Source of the DNA: Janthinobacterium sp. PAMC25594
Lineage (GTDB): Bacteria; Pseudomonadota; Gammaproteobacteria; Burkholderiales; Burkholderiaceae_D
Assembly (NCBI RefSeq): GCF_019443505.1
Contig: NZ_CP080377.1
Span: 3,162,001 to 3,226,000 of the forward strand
Length of the DNA: 64,000 bases
Direction of reading: 5' to 3'
Part shown: piece by piece, positions 19,875 to 29,390 of the stretch
How positions within the stretch are numbered: the first letter of the stretch is position 1
Layout: every line of letters starts with the position of its first letter
Notes under the pieces: generated by a model
Seen by the model: the letters and a program-made list of their open reading frames with translations, nothing else
Databases searched by the model: none
What the model was told of the DNA's origin: nothing
Made by a program: the position numbers and the translations under genes

Positions 19875-20651
19875 ATGCCAAAAATTATCTCCGCCAACCT
19901 GAACGGCATCCGTTCCGCCGCCAAAAAAGGCTTTTTCAACTGGATGGGCACGCAAACGGCCGATTTCATCTGCGTGCAGGAATTGAAGGCGCAGCTGCCC
20001 GACATGACGCCGGAATTCCTCAACCCGCACGGCTATCATGGCCATTTCCACTATGCCGAGAAAAAGGGTTATTCCGGCACGGGCGTGTACAGCAAGGTGG
20101 AGCCGGACGCCGTGCATATCGGCTTCGGCAGCCCCGAATTCGATGCCGAAGGCCGCTATGTGCGCTGTGATTTTGGCAACCTGTCCGTCATTTCCGTGTA
20201 CTGCCCGTCCGGCTCATCCGGCCCGGAGCGCCAGGAAGCCAAGTTCCGCTTCATGGAACTGTTCCTGCCGCACCTGCTGGCATTGAAGGCGCTGGGGCGC
20301 GAAGTGGTCATCTGCGGCGACTGGAACATCGCCCACCACGAAATCGACCTGAAAAACTGGAAGGGCAACAAGAAGAATTCCGGCTTCCTGCCAGAGGAAC
20401 GCGCATGGCTGACGCGCGTCTTCGACGAAGTGGGCTTTGTCGACGTGCACCGCGGCCTGGACAAGCGCGAAGACCAGTACACGTGGTGGAGCAACCGCGG
20501 ACAAGCCTACGCGAAAAACGTGGGCTGGCGCATCGACTATCACGTCGCCACCCCCGGCATCGCGGCCCAGGCGCATACGGTCAGCGTCTACAAGGACGAG
20601 CGTTTTTCCGACCACGCGCCGTTGATCATCGATTACACGGTCAAGGGCTGA
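19875..20651 (+). CDS. xthA: Exodeoxyribonuclease III / AP endonuclease
   Basis: 258 residues, Xth family. Begins with ISANLNGIRSAAKKGF, has VQELKAQ (metal-binding Glu), YSGTGVYSK, CGDWNIAH and DHAPLIIDY (catalytic His/Asp). Repairs abasic sites. The C-terminal segment WWSNRGQAYAKNVGWRIDYH is typical of the family. Confidence 0.93.
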   Translation: MPKIISANLNGIRSAAKKGFFNWMGTQTADFICVQELKAQLPDMTPEFLNPHGYHGHFHYAEKKGYSGTGVYSKVEPDAVHIGFGSPEFDAEGRYVRCDFGNLSVISVYCPSGSSGPERQEAKFRFMELFLPHLLALKALGREVVICGDWNIAHHEIDLKNWKGNKKNSGFLPEERAWLTRVFDEVGFVDVHRGLDKREDQYTWWSNRGQAYAKNVGWRIDYHVATPGIAAQAHTVSVYKDERFSDHAPLIIDYTVKG

Positions 20652-20672
20652 TCTTTGACACGTCGGCGGTGG

Positions 20673-20752
20673 TGTCAGCTTACGCTGCGCCAAGCCGACC
20701 TACGCCTGATCTACCGTAGGTCGGGTTAGGACCGCAGGGCCGTAATCCGACA
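20673..20752. repeat. REP-like palindromes (two adjacent)
   Basis: Inverted units TCAGCTTACGCTGCGCCAAGC... and GTAGGTCGGGTTAGG...CCGTAATCCGAC, the same family as at 1653, 61231 and 62568. Between the exonuclease and pseudouridine synthase genes, which converge. Confidence 0.75.
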
Positions 20753-20783
20753 ACATGGTTGACACGCCAATGGGGGTGTCGGG

Positions 20784-21686
20784 TTACGCCAGCATGCGCC
20801 GGCTCTCAAAATGGCGCGGCTCACCGCTCAAAGGGTCCGTGAAATCGATGGCGCGCGCCAGCAGCTGCAGCGGGTGCGACATGTCGTCTTCCTGGCATCG
20901 CTGGGCCAGCGGATAAAACGCATCGTTGACGATGGGGATGCCGAGTGAAGCCAGGTGCACGCGCAGCTGGTGCTTGCGCCCCGTGTGCGGGTGCAGCCGG
21001 TACAGGTTCACCCCGCCGCGCCGTTCGATCACGTCGATGACGGTTTCCGAGTTCGGCTCGCCCGCCTCCTCGCGCATGAGGAAGAACTGCTCGCCCTCGA
21101 CCATGCGGCTGCGATAGGTGAATGGAAAATCGCGGCCATCCAGGTGCGGCGCCAGCGCCTCATACGTCTTGCGCACCTCGCGGCGCTGGAACAGCGTCTG
21201 GTAGGCGCCCCGGCTGTCTACCTGGCGCGAAAAAATCACCACGCCAGCCGTCTCGCGGTCGAGGCGGTGGATCGGCGTCAGCTCGGCGCAGTCCAGGTTT
21301 TTCTTCAGGCGCGTCAGCAGGGTCTCCTGCACAAAGCGCCCGGCCGGCGTCATGGGCAAAAAATGCGGCTTGTCGACCACCACCAGGTGTTCATCCTGGA
21401 ACAGGATCTCTTCGTGGAACGGGATCGGCGTTTCCCGTTCCAGCTCGCGGTAGTAAAAAATGCGCATGCCGCGCTTGTACGCGCTGCCGGGACCCAGCAC
21501 GGCGCCGTCGCCATTGAGCACTTCGCCGCGCGCCATGCGGTCCAGCCATTGCGCGGCGCCGATCTGCGGATAGCGCTCGATCAGAAAGGTGAGCATGTCC
21601 GGCCACTGCCCTTCCGGCAGCCACAGATAACTGGGCGCCACGCCGTCGCGCATGGGCAACGGTGCGGCGGCGTGACGCTTCGCCAT
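20784..21686 (-). CDS. RluA-family pseudouridine synthase
   Basis: 300 residues. Catalytic motif HRLDRETAGVVIFS with the essential Asp, and the later GRKHQLRVHLASLG. Converts specific uridines of rRNA or tRNA to pseudouridine. It lacks a clear S4 domain at the N-terminus, resembling RluA/TruC-like members. 1 bp before the M48 gene end on the same strand. Confidence 0.88.
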   Translation of the reverse strand: MAKRHAAAPLPMRDGVAPSYLWLPEGQWPDMLTFLIERYPQIGAAQWLDRMARGEVLNGDGAVLGPGSAYKRGMRIFYYRELERETPIPFHEEILFQDEHLVVVDKPHFLPMTPAGRFVQETLLTRLKKNLDCAELTPIHRLDRETAGVVIFSRQVDSRGAYQTLFQRREVRKTYEALAPHLDGRDFPFTYRSRMVEGEQFFLMREEAGEPNSETVIDVIERRGGVNLYRLHPHTGRKHQLRVHLASLGIPIVNDAFYPLAQRCQEDDMSHPLQLLARAIDFTDPLSGEPRHFESRRMLA

Positions 21687-21687
21687 C

Positions 21688-22590
21688 CTAGCGCTGCGCG
21701 ATGGCGGTGCTGCGGTACGGCGGCAAGGCGTCCACGCTGACGCCCTTGCTGCGCGCGTACAAGGGCAGCACTTGCGCCATGTGGCTGTTCATCTGCGAGA
21801 TACGGTCCTTGCCCGACGGATGGGTCGAGAGGAATTCCGGCGGCGCGCCCTTGCTCACGGCGGCCATTTTCTGCCACAGGATCACGCCGGCACGCGGATC
21901 GAAGCCGGCGCGCGCGGCCAGGTCCATGCCGATCAAATCTGCCTCGCGTTCGTCGTCGCGCGAGAACTTCAGCATCACGCCCTGCGCCGCCATATTCGTG
22001 GCGGTACTGGTGATGTTCGGATCGACGCCGAGCCAGGCTGACAGCCCGGCGCCGGCCAGCTTGGCGCCGACGGCGGCCAGGTTGCCCTTGCCAGCCTGCG
22101 CCTGCGAGTGTTCGCGCAGCGCATGCGAAATTTCATGCCCCATGACGACGGCCACTTCATCGTCGGTCAGGTTCAGCTTGGTGATGATGCCGCTGTAAAA
22201 AGCGATCTGCCCGCCCGGCATGCAAAAGGCATTGACCTCGTCCGAGTTGAGCAGGTTGACTTGCCAGTTCCAGCTGGCCGCCGCCTCGTTCCAGCGCGTG
22301 GCGAACGGGATGATGCGCTGGGCGATGGCGCGCAGGCGTTTCACTTGCGGATCGCTGTCGGGCACCAGCGCGTTTTTTTCCTTCGCTTCGTTGACCAGCT
22401 GCGCATATTGCTGCTTCGATTGCGCATTGAAATCGGCGCCGCCCGCAAAGATGCGCGAAGTCGACAAGGGGCGTACCTTGATGCCATCCTGGACCGTCGC
22501 CTGCTGGGCGTGGGCGGACAGCGGCGCCAGCGCGGTAGCCGCGCACAGGCTGGCCAGGATGGCGTAACGTTTAAGGGATATTGGTGCCAT
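21688..22590 (-). CDS. Exported M48-family metalloprotease
   Basis: 300 residues. Signal peptide (YAILASLCAATALAPLSAHA). Zinc motif HEISH in VMGHEISHALREHSQA and the third ligand region EREADLIGMDLAARAGFDP. LoiP/YcaL-like periplasmic protease, probably in envelope quality control. ATG 22590 has GGAGG seven bases upstream. Overlaps ampG by 20 bp. Confidence 0.88.
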   Translation of the reverse strand: MAPISLKRYAILASLCAATALAPLSAHAQQATVQDGIKVRPLSTSRIFAGGADFNAQSKQQYAQLVNEAKEKNALVPDSDPQVKRLRAIAQRIIPFATRWNEAAASWNWQVNLLNSDEVNAFCMPGGQIAFYSGIITKLNLTDDEVAVVMGHEISHALREHSQAQAGKGNLAAVGAKLAGAGLSAWLGVDPNITSTATNMAAQGVMLKFSRDDEREADLIGMDLAARAGFDPRAGVILWQKMAAVSKGAPPEFLSTHPSGKDRISQMNSHMAQVLPLYARSKGVSVDALPPYRSTAIAQR

Positions 22591-23833
22591 TGGCAGACCT
22601 CCATGGAGCAATTTTAGGCAGCATCATCATGGCCGGGAAGGCCAGGAAGAAGCACACGATGAAAAACGAGAACCAGCCCAGCTCGGCGACCAGAAAGCCC
22701 ACCGAGGCATTGATCAGGGTGCGCGGCACGGCGCTCAGGCTGGAAAACAAGGCATATTGCGTGGCAGTGTAGCGCGGGTCCGTGGTGCGCGACAGGAACG
22801 CGACAAAGGCGGCCGCACCCAGGCCCAGGCTGGCGAACGCTTCAAAACCGATCACGGCGCTGAGCAGCATGGTATTCGGCCCCACCTGCGCCAGCCAGGC
22901 GAATCCCAGAATCGCGATCGCCTGCAGCGCGCCAAACACCCACAGACCCCGGTTGATGCCCAGCTTGAGCATCCACACGCCGCCCACCACGCCGCCGGCC
23001 AGGCTGGCCCAGAAACCCGTGGTGTTGGCGGCCAGGCCGATCTGCGTCATGCTGAAACCCAGGTCCAGATAAAACTTCGTCGCCAGCGCCGTGGCCATGC
23101 TGTCGCCGATTTTGTAGAGTAATACGAAGGCGAGGATCCACATTGCGTTACGCCAACCATCGCGCGCGATGAACTCCTGGAATGGCAGGATGATGGCTTC
23201 GCGCATGGTCTTCGGCGGCGAGCCGTACACGGTCGGTTCCTTGATCAGCAGGGTGCAGACGAGGCCCGGCAACATGAAGGCGGCCGTGATCCAGAAGACG
23301 GGCTGCCACGGCATGCGGTCGGCCAGGATCAGCGACAGCGCGCCCGGCACCATGCCCGCCACTTTATACGCGTTGACGATGACGGCGGCGCCCAGGCCCT
23401 GCTCGTTATCGGACAGGATTTCGCGCCGGTAGGCGTCGATGACGATATCCTGGCTGGCCGACAGAAAGGCCACGCCGCCCGCGGCGGCCGCGATCAGGCC
23501 GATCTGCGTGAGCGGATCGAGCATGCCCATGGCGCCGATGGCAGAGAACAGCGCCACTTGCGTCAGCGCCATCCAGCCGCGCCGGCGTCCCAGCCCCAGG
23601 ATGCGGTAGCGGTCCATCAGGGGCGCCCACAGGAATTTCCAGATGTACGGGAACTGCACCAGGGCGAACAGCCCCAGCGCCTTCACGTTCAGTCCCGACT
23701 TGGCCAGCCATGCCTGCAGCAGGTACAGCAGGATGAACAGGGGCAGGCCGGAACTGAAGCCCAGCACCAGCACGGCCAGCATGCGGCCGCTGACGTAGGA
23801 ACGCCAGCCAGGCGCCGGGCTTGTGGTCATCAA
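22571..23833 (-). CDS. ampG: AmpG-family muropeptide permease (MFS)
   Basis: 420 residues, about 12 membrane helices. Family features: GFSSGLPLFILLYLLQAWL, FALVQFPYIWKFLWAPLMDRY, and SASQDIVIDAYRREIL. AmpG imports GlcNAc-anhydro-muropeptides for wall recycling. Start shares ATGA with metW. The four genes metX-metW-ampG-M48 overlap and are probably one transcript. Confidence 0.88.
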   Translation of the reverse strand: MMTTSPAPGWRSYVSGRMLAVLVLGFSSGLPLFILLYLLQAWLAKSGLNVKALGLFALVQFPYIWKFLWAPLMDRYRILGLGRRRGWMALTQVALFSAIGAMGMLDPLTQIGLIAAAAGGVAFLSASQDIVIDAYRREILSDNEQGLGAAVIVNAYKVAGMVPGALSLILADRMPWQPVFWITAAFMLPGLVCTLLIKEPTVYGSPPKTMREAIILPFQEFIARDGWRNAMWILAFVLLYKIGDSMATALATKFYLDLGFSMTQIGLAANTTGFWASLAGGVVGGVWMLKLGINRGLWVFGALQAIAILGFAWLAQVGPNTMLLSAVIGFEAFASLGLGAAAFVAFLSRTTDPRYTATQYALFSSLSAVPRTLINASVGFLVAELGWFSFFIVCFFLAFPAMMMLPKIAPWRSANGTNIP

Positions 23834-24441
23834 TGCACCGCTTTTTTACGCAGGCGGAAGACGGCCAGGTCGCCGCGCAGGTTCGGCAGCACGGAGACCA
23901 TCTTGCCTTCGGCCAGGGCCACGCAGTCGATCACTTCCAGGCCGCATTCCTCGGCCAGTTCGCGGAAGTCGTTGATGGTGGCGCAGCGCACGTTGGGCGT
24001 GTCGTACCACTGGTAGGGCAGCGACTTCGACACGGGCATGCGTCCTTTCAGCAGCGCCACGCGGTGCGGCCAGTAGGCGAAGTTGGGGAACGAGACGATG
24101 GCCTCGGCGCCCACGCGCACGATGTCGCGCAGCAGCGGCTCGACCTGCTTCATCATCTGCAAGGACGACAGGCACAGCACCGTATCGAAACTGTTGTCGC
24201 CAAAGATGGCCAGGCCCTTTTCCATATCTTGCTGGATCACGTTCACGCCGCGCAGGGTGCTGGCCAGCACCTTGTCGTCGGCGATCTCGATGCCATAGCC
24301 GCTGCATTCCTTGTCGCTTTGCAGATACTGCAGCATCACGCCTTCGCCGCAGCCCACGTCCAGCACATGCGCGTTGTTCGGCACCCAGTGGGCGATGAAG
24401 GCCAGGTCGGGGCGCAGTGCGCTCAATTCGTCAAAAGTCAT
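23830..24441 (-). CDS. metW: Methionine biosynthesis protein MetW
   Basis: 203 residues. SAM-methyltransferase fold: [37 protein letters not shown]. MetW is required with MetX for homoserine acylation in many proteobacteria. Start 24441 overlaps the metX stop (ATGA). Confidence 0.94.
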   Translation of the reverse strand: MTFDELSALRPDLAFIAHWVPNNAHVLDVGCGEGVMLQYLQSDKECSGYGIEIADDKVLASTLRGVNVIQQDMEKGLAIFGDNSFDTVLCLSSLQMMKQVEPLLRDIVRVGAEAIVSFPNFAYWPHRVALLKGRMPVSKSLPYQWYDTPNVRCATINDFRELAEECGLEVIDCVALAEGKMVSVLPNLRGDLAVFRLRKKAVH

Positions 24442-25637
24442 GCGGTCTCCTTGGCGCCCTGGCGGACGGCGGTATGCGGTGCAGGAATGGGCAAGCCCGT
24501 CCCGATGTCGTGCCAGACCTGGCCATAATAGGCGCGCACCATGTTCATGTAGCGCGCATCTTCCAGCAGGAAAGCGTCGTGGCCATGCGGTGCGTCGATT
24601 TCGGCATAGGTGACCTGGCGGCGGTTGCACACCAGCGCTTCGACGATTTCGCGGCTGCGCTCGGGCGAGAAGCGCCAGTCGGTGGAAAACGAGGCGAGGA
24701 AGAACTTGGCTTTCGTGCCCGACAGGGCCTTGGCCAGGTCGCCGCCGTGCGCGCGCGCCGGGTCGAAATAGTCGAGCGCCTTGGTAATCAGTAAATACGT
24801 GTTGGCGTCGAAGTACTCGGAGAACTTGTCGCCCTGGTAGCGCAGATACGATTCGATCTCGAAATCGATGCCGAAGCCGAATTTGTAGTCGCCCGTCTGC
24901 GCCGCGTCGCGCAGCTTGCGGCCGAATTTTTCGGCCATGTCGTCATTCGACAGATACGTGATGTGGCCCACCATGCGCGCCACACGCAAGCCGTTCTTCG
25001 GCACCACGCCGTGCGCATAAAAGTCACCGCCACGGTAGTCAGGGTCGGACAGGATGGCCTGGCGCGCCACGTCGTTGAAGGCGATGTTCTGCGCCGACAG
25101 CTTGGCCGTCGAGGCGATCACCACGCAGTGACGCAGCCGCTCGGGAAACATGATGCTCCACGCCAGCGCCTGCATGCCACCCAAAGATCCCCCCATCACG
25201 GCGGCGAACTGGGCGATGCCCAGTTCATCGGCCAGGCGCGCCTGCGCGCTGACCCAGTCTTCCACCGTGACGACGGGGAAAGAGGCGCCATATGGCTTGC
25301 CGGTGGCGGGATTGGTGTGCATGGGGCCAGTCGAGCCGAAGCAGGAACCCAGGTTGTTGACGCCGATGACGAAGAATTTGTCGGTGTCGAGCGGCTTGCC
25401 CGGTCCCACCATATTGTCCCACCAGCCCGTGCTTTTCGGTTCGTCCGCATACACGCCGGCCACGTGGTGCGAGGCGTTCAGGGCGTGGCAGACCAGCACC
25501 GCGTTCGATTTGTCGGCGTTCAGGGTGCCGTAGGTTTCATACATCAACATATAGTCGCGCAGCGATGCGCCGCTTTGCAGCTGCAGGGGTTGCGCAAAAT
25601 ACATGGTTTGCGGCGAAACGATTCCAATGGATGACAT
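24438..25637 (-). CDS. metX: Homoserine O-acyltransferase MetX
   Basis: 399 residues. Alpha/beta-hydrolase fold with nucleophile [13 protein letters not shown] and the C-terminal catalytic Asp and His ([17 protein letters not shown]). Transfers an acetyl or succinyl group to L-homoserine, the first committed step to methionine; in MetW-paired enzymes succinyl is often the donor. Start 25637 gives [14 protein letters not shown], the normal N-terminus. Confidence 0.94.
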   Translation of the reverse strand: MSSIGIVSPQTMYFAQPLQLQSGASLRDYMLMYETYGTLNADKSNAVLVCHALNASHHVAGVYADEPKSTGWWDNMVGPGKPLDTDKFFVIGVNNLGSCFGSTGPMHTNPATGKPYGASFPVVTVEDWVSAQARLADELGIAQFAAVMGGSLGGMQALAWSIMFPERLRHCVVIASTAKLSAQNIAFNDVARQAILSDPDYRGGDFYAHGVVPKNGLRVARMVGHITYLSNDDMAEKFGRKLRDAAQTGDYKFGFGIDFEIESYLRYQGDKFSEYFDANTYLLITKALDYFDPARAHGGDLAKALSGTKAKFFLASFSTDWRFSPERSREIVEALVCNRRQVTYAEIDAPHGHDAFLLEDARYMNMVRAYYGQVWHDIGTGLPIPAPHTAVRQGAKETA

Positions 25638-25713
25638 GTGTGTCGGTTTATAAAGGGGGTGGCCCCACGGGCCATGGTCGATGCGGCACCGCGATGATAG
25701 GTGCTGCAACTGT

Positions 25714-25756
25714 AGCATCAGGACACCTCTTGCCGCGCGCGATGTGTCCTGATGCT
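25714..25756. repeat. Perfect inverted repeat upstream of metX
   Basis: 13-bp arms AGCATCAGGACAC / GTGTCCTGATGCT with a 17-base loop, between the ptsI stop and metX. No T run. It could be a ptsI attenuator, a metX operator or a leader hairpin. Confidence 0.65.
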
Positions 25757-25769
25757 GATAGGTGACAGT

Positions 25770-27512
25770 TTACATTAGCTGCAACTGTTGCACGGCTTCC
25801 GCGATCACATTTGGCTCCATGGAACGCATAATTTTGCGCATTTGCGGTGCGATCAGGCCCAGGTCGCTATTGAGGATCTCTTGCTTGACCGCCAACAGCT
25901 GCGCCGGATGCATGGAAAACTCGCGCAGTCCCATGCCCAACAGCAAGCGCGTGAGCTTCACGTCGCCCGCCATTTCGCCGCACACGGCCACGTCGATGCC
26001 CGCCTTGTGGCCAGCCGCGATCGTCATCGAGATCAGTTGCAGCACGGCCGGATGCAGCGGATTGTACAAATGCGCCACTTCGTAGTCGACGCGGTCGATG
26101 GCCAGCGTGTACTGGATCAGGTCATTCGTGCCGATCGACAGGAAATCCATGCGTTTGACGAACATGGGCAGGGCCAGCGCGGCGGCCGGAATCTCGATCA
26201 TGGCGCCCACTTCGACGGCATCGTCGAACTTGACGCCCTCCTCGCGCAGACTGGCCTTGGCTTGCGCGATCATGGCCAGCGACTGGTCGATCTCGAACGC
26301 ATGCGCGAGCATGGGGATCAGGATGCGCACCTTGCCGAAGGCCGAGGCGCGCAGGATCGCCCGCAGCTGCGTCAGGAACAGTTGCGGCTCGGCCAGGCAG
26401 TAACGGATGGCGCGCAGGCCCAGCGCGGGATTCAAGGCCGTATGGTCGGACTGGTCGAGCGGCTTGTCGGCGCCGATGTCGAGCGTGCGGATGGTCACCA
26501 CGCGCCCTTTCATCGACTGCACCGTGTTGCGGTAAGCCTCGAACTGCTCATCCTCGGTGGGAATCTTGTGGGCGCGGCCCATGAACAGGAATTCGGAGCG
26601 GAACAGGCCCACGCCGCTGGCGCCGGATTCCAGCGCAAAAGGACAATCCTCGGGCAATTCGATATTCGCCAGCAGGGTGATGGGGGTGCCGCATTTGGTG
26701 ACGGCCGGCGTCTTTTTCAGCTTGCCCAGCTTCTTGCGCGCGCGCTGCATGGCCACCTGGCGCTCGCGGTACTGCTCCAGCACCAGCGCGCTGGGGTTGG
26801 CGATGACCACGCCGGCGTCGCCGTCGATGATCAGCCAGTCGTCCTGCTCGATCAGCATCGACGCCTGCGACATGCCGACGGCGGCCGGGATATCGAGGCT
26901 GCGCGCGACGATGGCCGTGTGCGAGTTCTGCCCGCCCACGTCGGTAATGAAGCCGATGAAGGAGCGGTCGCGAAATTGCAGCATGTCGGCCGGAGAAATG
27001 TCGTGCGCGACGACGATCATCTGCGCCATCAATTCGTCTTCGGCCGCGGCCTTGGGCAGCAGCTGTTCCGTGCCCAGCAAGACCTTCAGCACGCGCTCTG
27101 CCACTTGCTGGATATCGGCCTTGCGCTCGCGCAAATACGGGTCTTCGATTTCGTCGAACTGCGCCGATAATTCATCGATTTGCGTCAGCAGCGCCCATTC
27201 GGCGTTGTAATGGCGCGAGCGGATGATGTCGAGCGGCGCTTCGGCGATCAATGGGTCCGACAGGATCAGCGCGTGCACGTCGATGAAAGCGCCCAGTTCC
27301 GTGGGGGCGTCTTTCGGCAGCTCGTTCCACAGGGTTTGCAGTTCCTTGTGGACGGCGGCGATGGCGTTTTGCAAGCGCTGGACTTCGGCTTCGATCTGTT
27401 CCTGGGCGACCAGGTAATGTTTGACGTCAAGGGCGGCCGGCGCCAGCAGATGCGCGCGGCCAATGGCGATGCCGCGGGAGACCGGGATGCCGTGGAGCGT
27501 GAAAGATGCCAT
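25770..27512 (-). CDS. ptsI: PTS enzyme I
   Basis: 580 residues. Takes phosphate from PEP and passes it to HPr. Phospho-His domain with GGQNSHTAIVARSLDIPA (active His), the PEP-binding barrel with FRSEFLFMGR, GLRAIRYCL and the C-terminal CGEMAGD motif. Start 27512 (MASFTLHGIPVSRGIAIG). Lies 44 bp after ptsH on the same strand. Confidence 0.96.
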   Translation of the reverse strand: MASFTLHGIPVSRGIAIGRAHLLAPAALDVKHYLVAQEQIEAEVQRLQNAIAAVHKELQTLWNELPKDAPTELGAFIDVHALILSDPLIAEAPLDIIRSRHYNAEWALLTQIDELSAQFDEIEDPYLRERKADIQQVAERVLKVLLGTEQLLPKAAAEDELMAQMIVVAHDISPADMLQFRDRSFIGFITDVGGQNSHTAIVARSLDIPAAVGMSQASMLIEQDDWLIIDGDAGVVIANPSALVLEQYRERQVAMQRARKKLGKLKKTPAVTKCGTPITLLANIELPEDCPFALESGASGVGLFRSEFLFMGRAHKIPTEDEQFEAYRNTVQSMKGRVVTIRTLDIGADKPLDQSDHTALNPALGLRAIRYCLAEPQLFLTQLRAILRASAFGKVRILIPMLAHAFEIDQSLAMIAQAKASLREEGVKFDDAVEVGAMIEIPAAALALPMFVKRMDFLSIGTNDLIQYTLAIDRVDYEVAHLYNPLHPAVLQLISMTIAAGHKAGIDVAVCGEMAGDVKLTRLLLGMGLREFSMHPAQLLAVKQEILNSDLGLIAPQMRKIMRSMEPNVIAEAVQQLQLM

Positions 27513-27556
27513 GGGGTGACCTGTCGGAATGCGGCTGCGGCTACGTTCGGCGGGCA

Positions 27557-27826
27557 TTACTCGCCTTCGCCAAACCTGTCATTAATCAGGGCGGTGAGGG
27601 CATCGACACATGCCTGCTCATCATCGCCCTCGGCTTCCAGGGTCACTTTCGCGCCCTTGCCGGCGGCCAGCATCATCACGCCCATGATGGACTTGGCGTT
27701 GATGCGGCGCGCGTTGCGGGTCAGCCAGACGTCGCTCTTGAACTTGGCGGCGAGCTGGGTAAATTTGGCGGAGGCGCGTGCGTGCAGTCCCAGCTTGTTG
27801 ATGATTTCGAGTTCTCTTTGAATCAT
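27557..27826 (-). CDS. ptsH: PTS phosphocarrier HPr
   Basis: 89 residues. Phosphorylated at His in GLHARASAKF; a regulatory Ser lies in AKSIMGVMM. Carries phosphate from enzyme I to EIIA. Set between EIIA and ptsI. Confidence 0.97.
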   Translation of the reverse strand: MIQRELEIINKLGLHARASAKFTQLAAKFKSDVWLTRNARRINAKSIMGVMMLAAGKGAKVTLEAEGDDEQACVDALTALINDRFGEGE

Positions 27827-27879
27827 TTTTGTATGGTCTCTATCCCTGAATGCACTACGCTGATGACAATCTTGGCCTA

Positions 27880-27908
27880 TAAAACCCGCCGCCTTCGGGG
27901 CGGCGGCC
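27880..27908 (-). terminator. Putative terminator after EIIA gene
   Basis: Minus strand: CCGCCGCCCCGAAGGCGGCGG followed by TTTTA, 11 bp after the EIIA stop. The T run is short, so readthrough to ptsH is likely. Confidence 0.55.
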
Positions 27909-27918
27909 TTGCACTTCC

Positions 27919-28329
27919 CTATTCGCCCACGCGGATGCGGTTATCGACGCGCACGGCGCCGCTTTGCGCACCGGCCAGCGCCATCTCCACCACCACGTCG
28001 AGCGTGTCGCGGCGATACGTGATGGCGCGCAGCAGCATCGGCAGGCTGATGCCGGCGATGACTTCCACCCGGCCCGCATCGGCCAGCTTGTTGCAGCAGT
28101 TCGACGGCGTGCCGCCCTTCACGTCGGTAATCACCAGCACGCCGGAGCCGTCGTCGAGGCGGCAGATGGCGTCCGACGCCAGCTTTTGCACTTCCGCCAG
28201 GTCCTGGTCGGCGACGACGTCGATGGCTTCAAAACGTTCTGTTGGCCCGCGAAACACATGCGCGCAGGCGGCGATGAATGCCTGTCCCAGCGGTGCATGT
28301 GTCATGAGCAAAATCCCTACCATGGTCAT
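27919..28329 (-). CDS. PTS EIIA of the mannose/fructose family (regulatory)
   Basis: 136 residues. EIIA-Man fold: GILLMTHAPLG with the phospho-His, VLVITDVKGGTPSN, and VIAGISLPML. No EIIB or EIIC is encoded nearby, so it probably ends a regulatory phosphorelay, as is common in beta-proteobacteria, rather than a sugar transporter. Start shares ATGA with gshB. Confidence 0.88.
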   Translation of the reverse strand: MTMVGILLMTHAPLGQAFIAACAHVFRGPTERFEAIDVVADQDLAEVQKLASDAICRLDDGSGVLVITDVKGGTPSNCCNKLADAGRVEVIAGISLPMLLRAITYRRDTLDVVVEMALAGAQSGAVRVDNRIRVGE

Positions 28330-29294
28330 TTCACCGTCTGACGCTGCTGCGCTTGCGCAACGCCATGCTCGACGGCGTCGACAAACATGGCAGCCACATC
28401 AAAGCCCGTCTGCTGCATGATTTCCTGGAAGCAGGTCGGGCTGGTGACATTGACTTCCGTCAGATAGTCGCCGATCACGTCCAATCCTACCAGCATCAGG
28501 CCACGCGCGGCCAGGATCGGGCCCAGTTTTTCAGCGATTTCCAGGTCGCGCGCCGTCAATGGCTGCGCCACGCCCGTCCCGCCGGCGGCCAGGTTGCCCC
28601 GTACTTCACCCGCCTGCGGGATGCGCGCCAGCGAAAACGGCACCGGCTTGCCGCCGATAACGAGGATGCGCTTGTCGCCCTTGACGATGTCGGCGATAAA
28701 ACGCTGCGCCATGATGGTTTGCGCGCCGTTCTCGCTCAAGGTCTCGATGATGGCGCCCAGGTTCAGGCCATCGGCCTTGACGCGGAAGATGCCCGTGCCG
28801 CCCATGCCGTCGAGCGGCTTGAAGATGACGTCCTGGTGCTTGGCGTGGAAGGCGCGCAGGCGCGCTTCATCCGACGTTACCAGGGTCGGCGAAGTGAATT
28901 CGGAAAACTGGGCAATGGCCAGCTTTTCATTGTTGTCGCGGATGGCGGACGGCTTGTTGAAGACGCAGGCGCCCTGTTTTTCCGCCAGTTCCAGCAAATA
29001 CGTGCCGTACACGTATTCCATGTCGAACGGCGGATCCTTGCGCTCGATGATGGCGTCCAGGGCCGACAGGCGCACTTCCTCGGTGGAGACGACCTTGTAC
29101 CAGTCGTGTTCGTCGCCGGTCAGCTCGATGTGTTTTACCAATGCCGTGACGATGCCTTCTTCCAGCGCCATGTCCTTCTGCTCGAACGCGTACACGGCGT
29201 GGCCGCGCCTGGCCGCCTCGCGCATCATGGCGAAGGTGGAATCTTTGTAAGTCTTGAAGCCTGCCAGCGGGTCGGCAAGGAATGCAATTTTCAT
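28326..29294 (-). CDS. gshB: Glutathione synthetase
   Basis: 322 residues. Joins gamma-glutamylcysteine and glycine with ATP. ATP-grasp features: IFKPLDGMGGTGIFRV, MAQRFIADIVKGDKRILVIGG and VNVTSPTCFQEI. 96 bp after gshA. Confidence 0.95.
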   Translation of the reverse strand: MKIAFLADPLAGFKTYKDSTFAMMREAARRGHAVYAFEQKDMALEEGIVTALVKHIELTGDEHDWYKVVSTEEVRLSALDAIIERKDPPFDMEYVYGTYLLELAEKQGACVFNKPSAIRDNNEKLAIAQFSEFTSPTLVTSDEARLRAFHAKHQDVIFKPLDGMGGTGIFRVKADGLNLGAIIETLSENGAQTIMAQRFIADIVKGDKRILVIGGKPVPFSLARIPQAGEVRGNLAAGGTGVAQPLTARDLEIAEKLGPILAARGLMLVGLDVIGDYLTEVNVTSPTCFQEIMQQTGFDVAAMFVDAVEHGVAQAQQRQTVK

Positions 29295-29390
29295 GGTGCG
29301 TCCAATCGGGGAGCCTGATAAGGAATGCTTGATTCTAGCCGAGATCGCCAGGCGCGGTAGTCGCCGCGCCCGGCCAGCCGCAGGGAGGGA

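Noticed and set aside
25788..27170. 460-codon open frame antisense to ptsI
   Set aside because: Shadow of ptsI in another frame; composition is rich in His, Gln and Arg and shows no domain.
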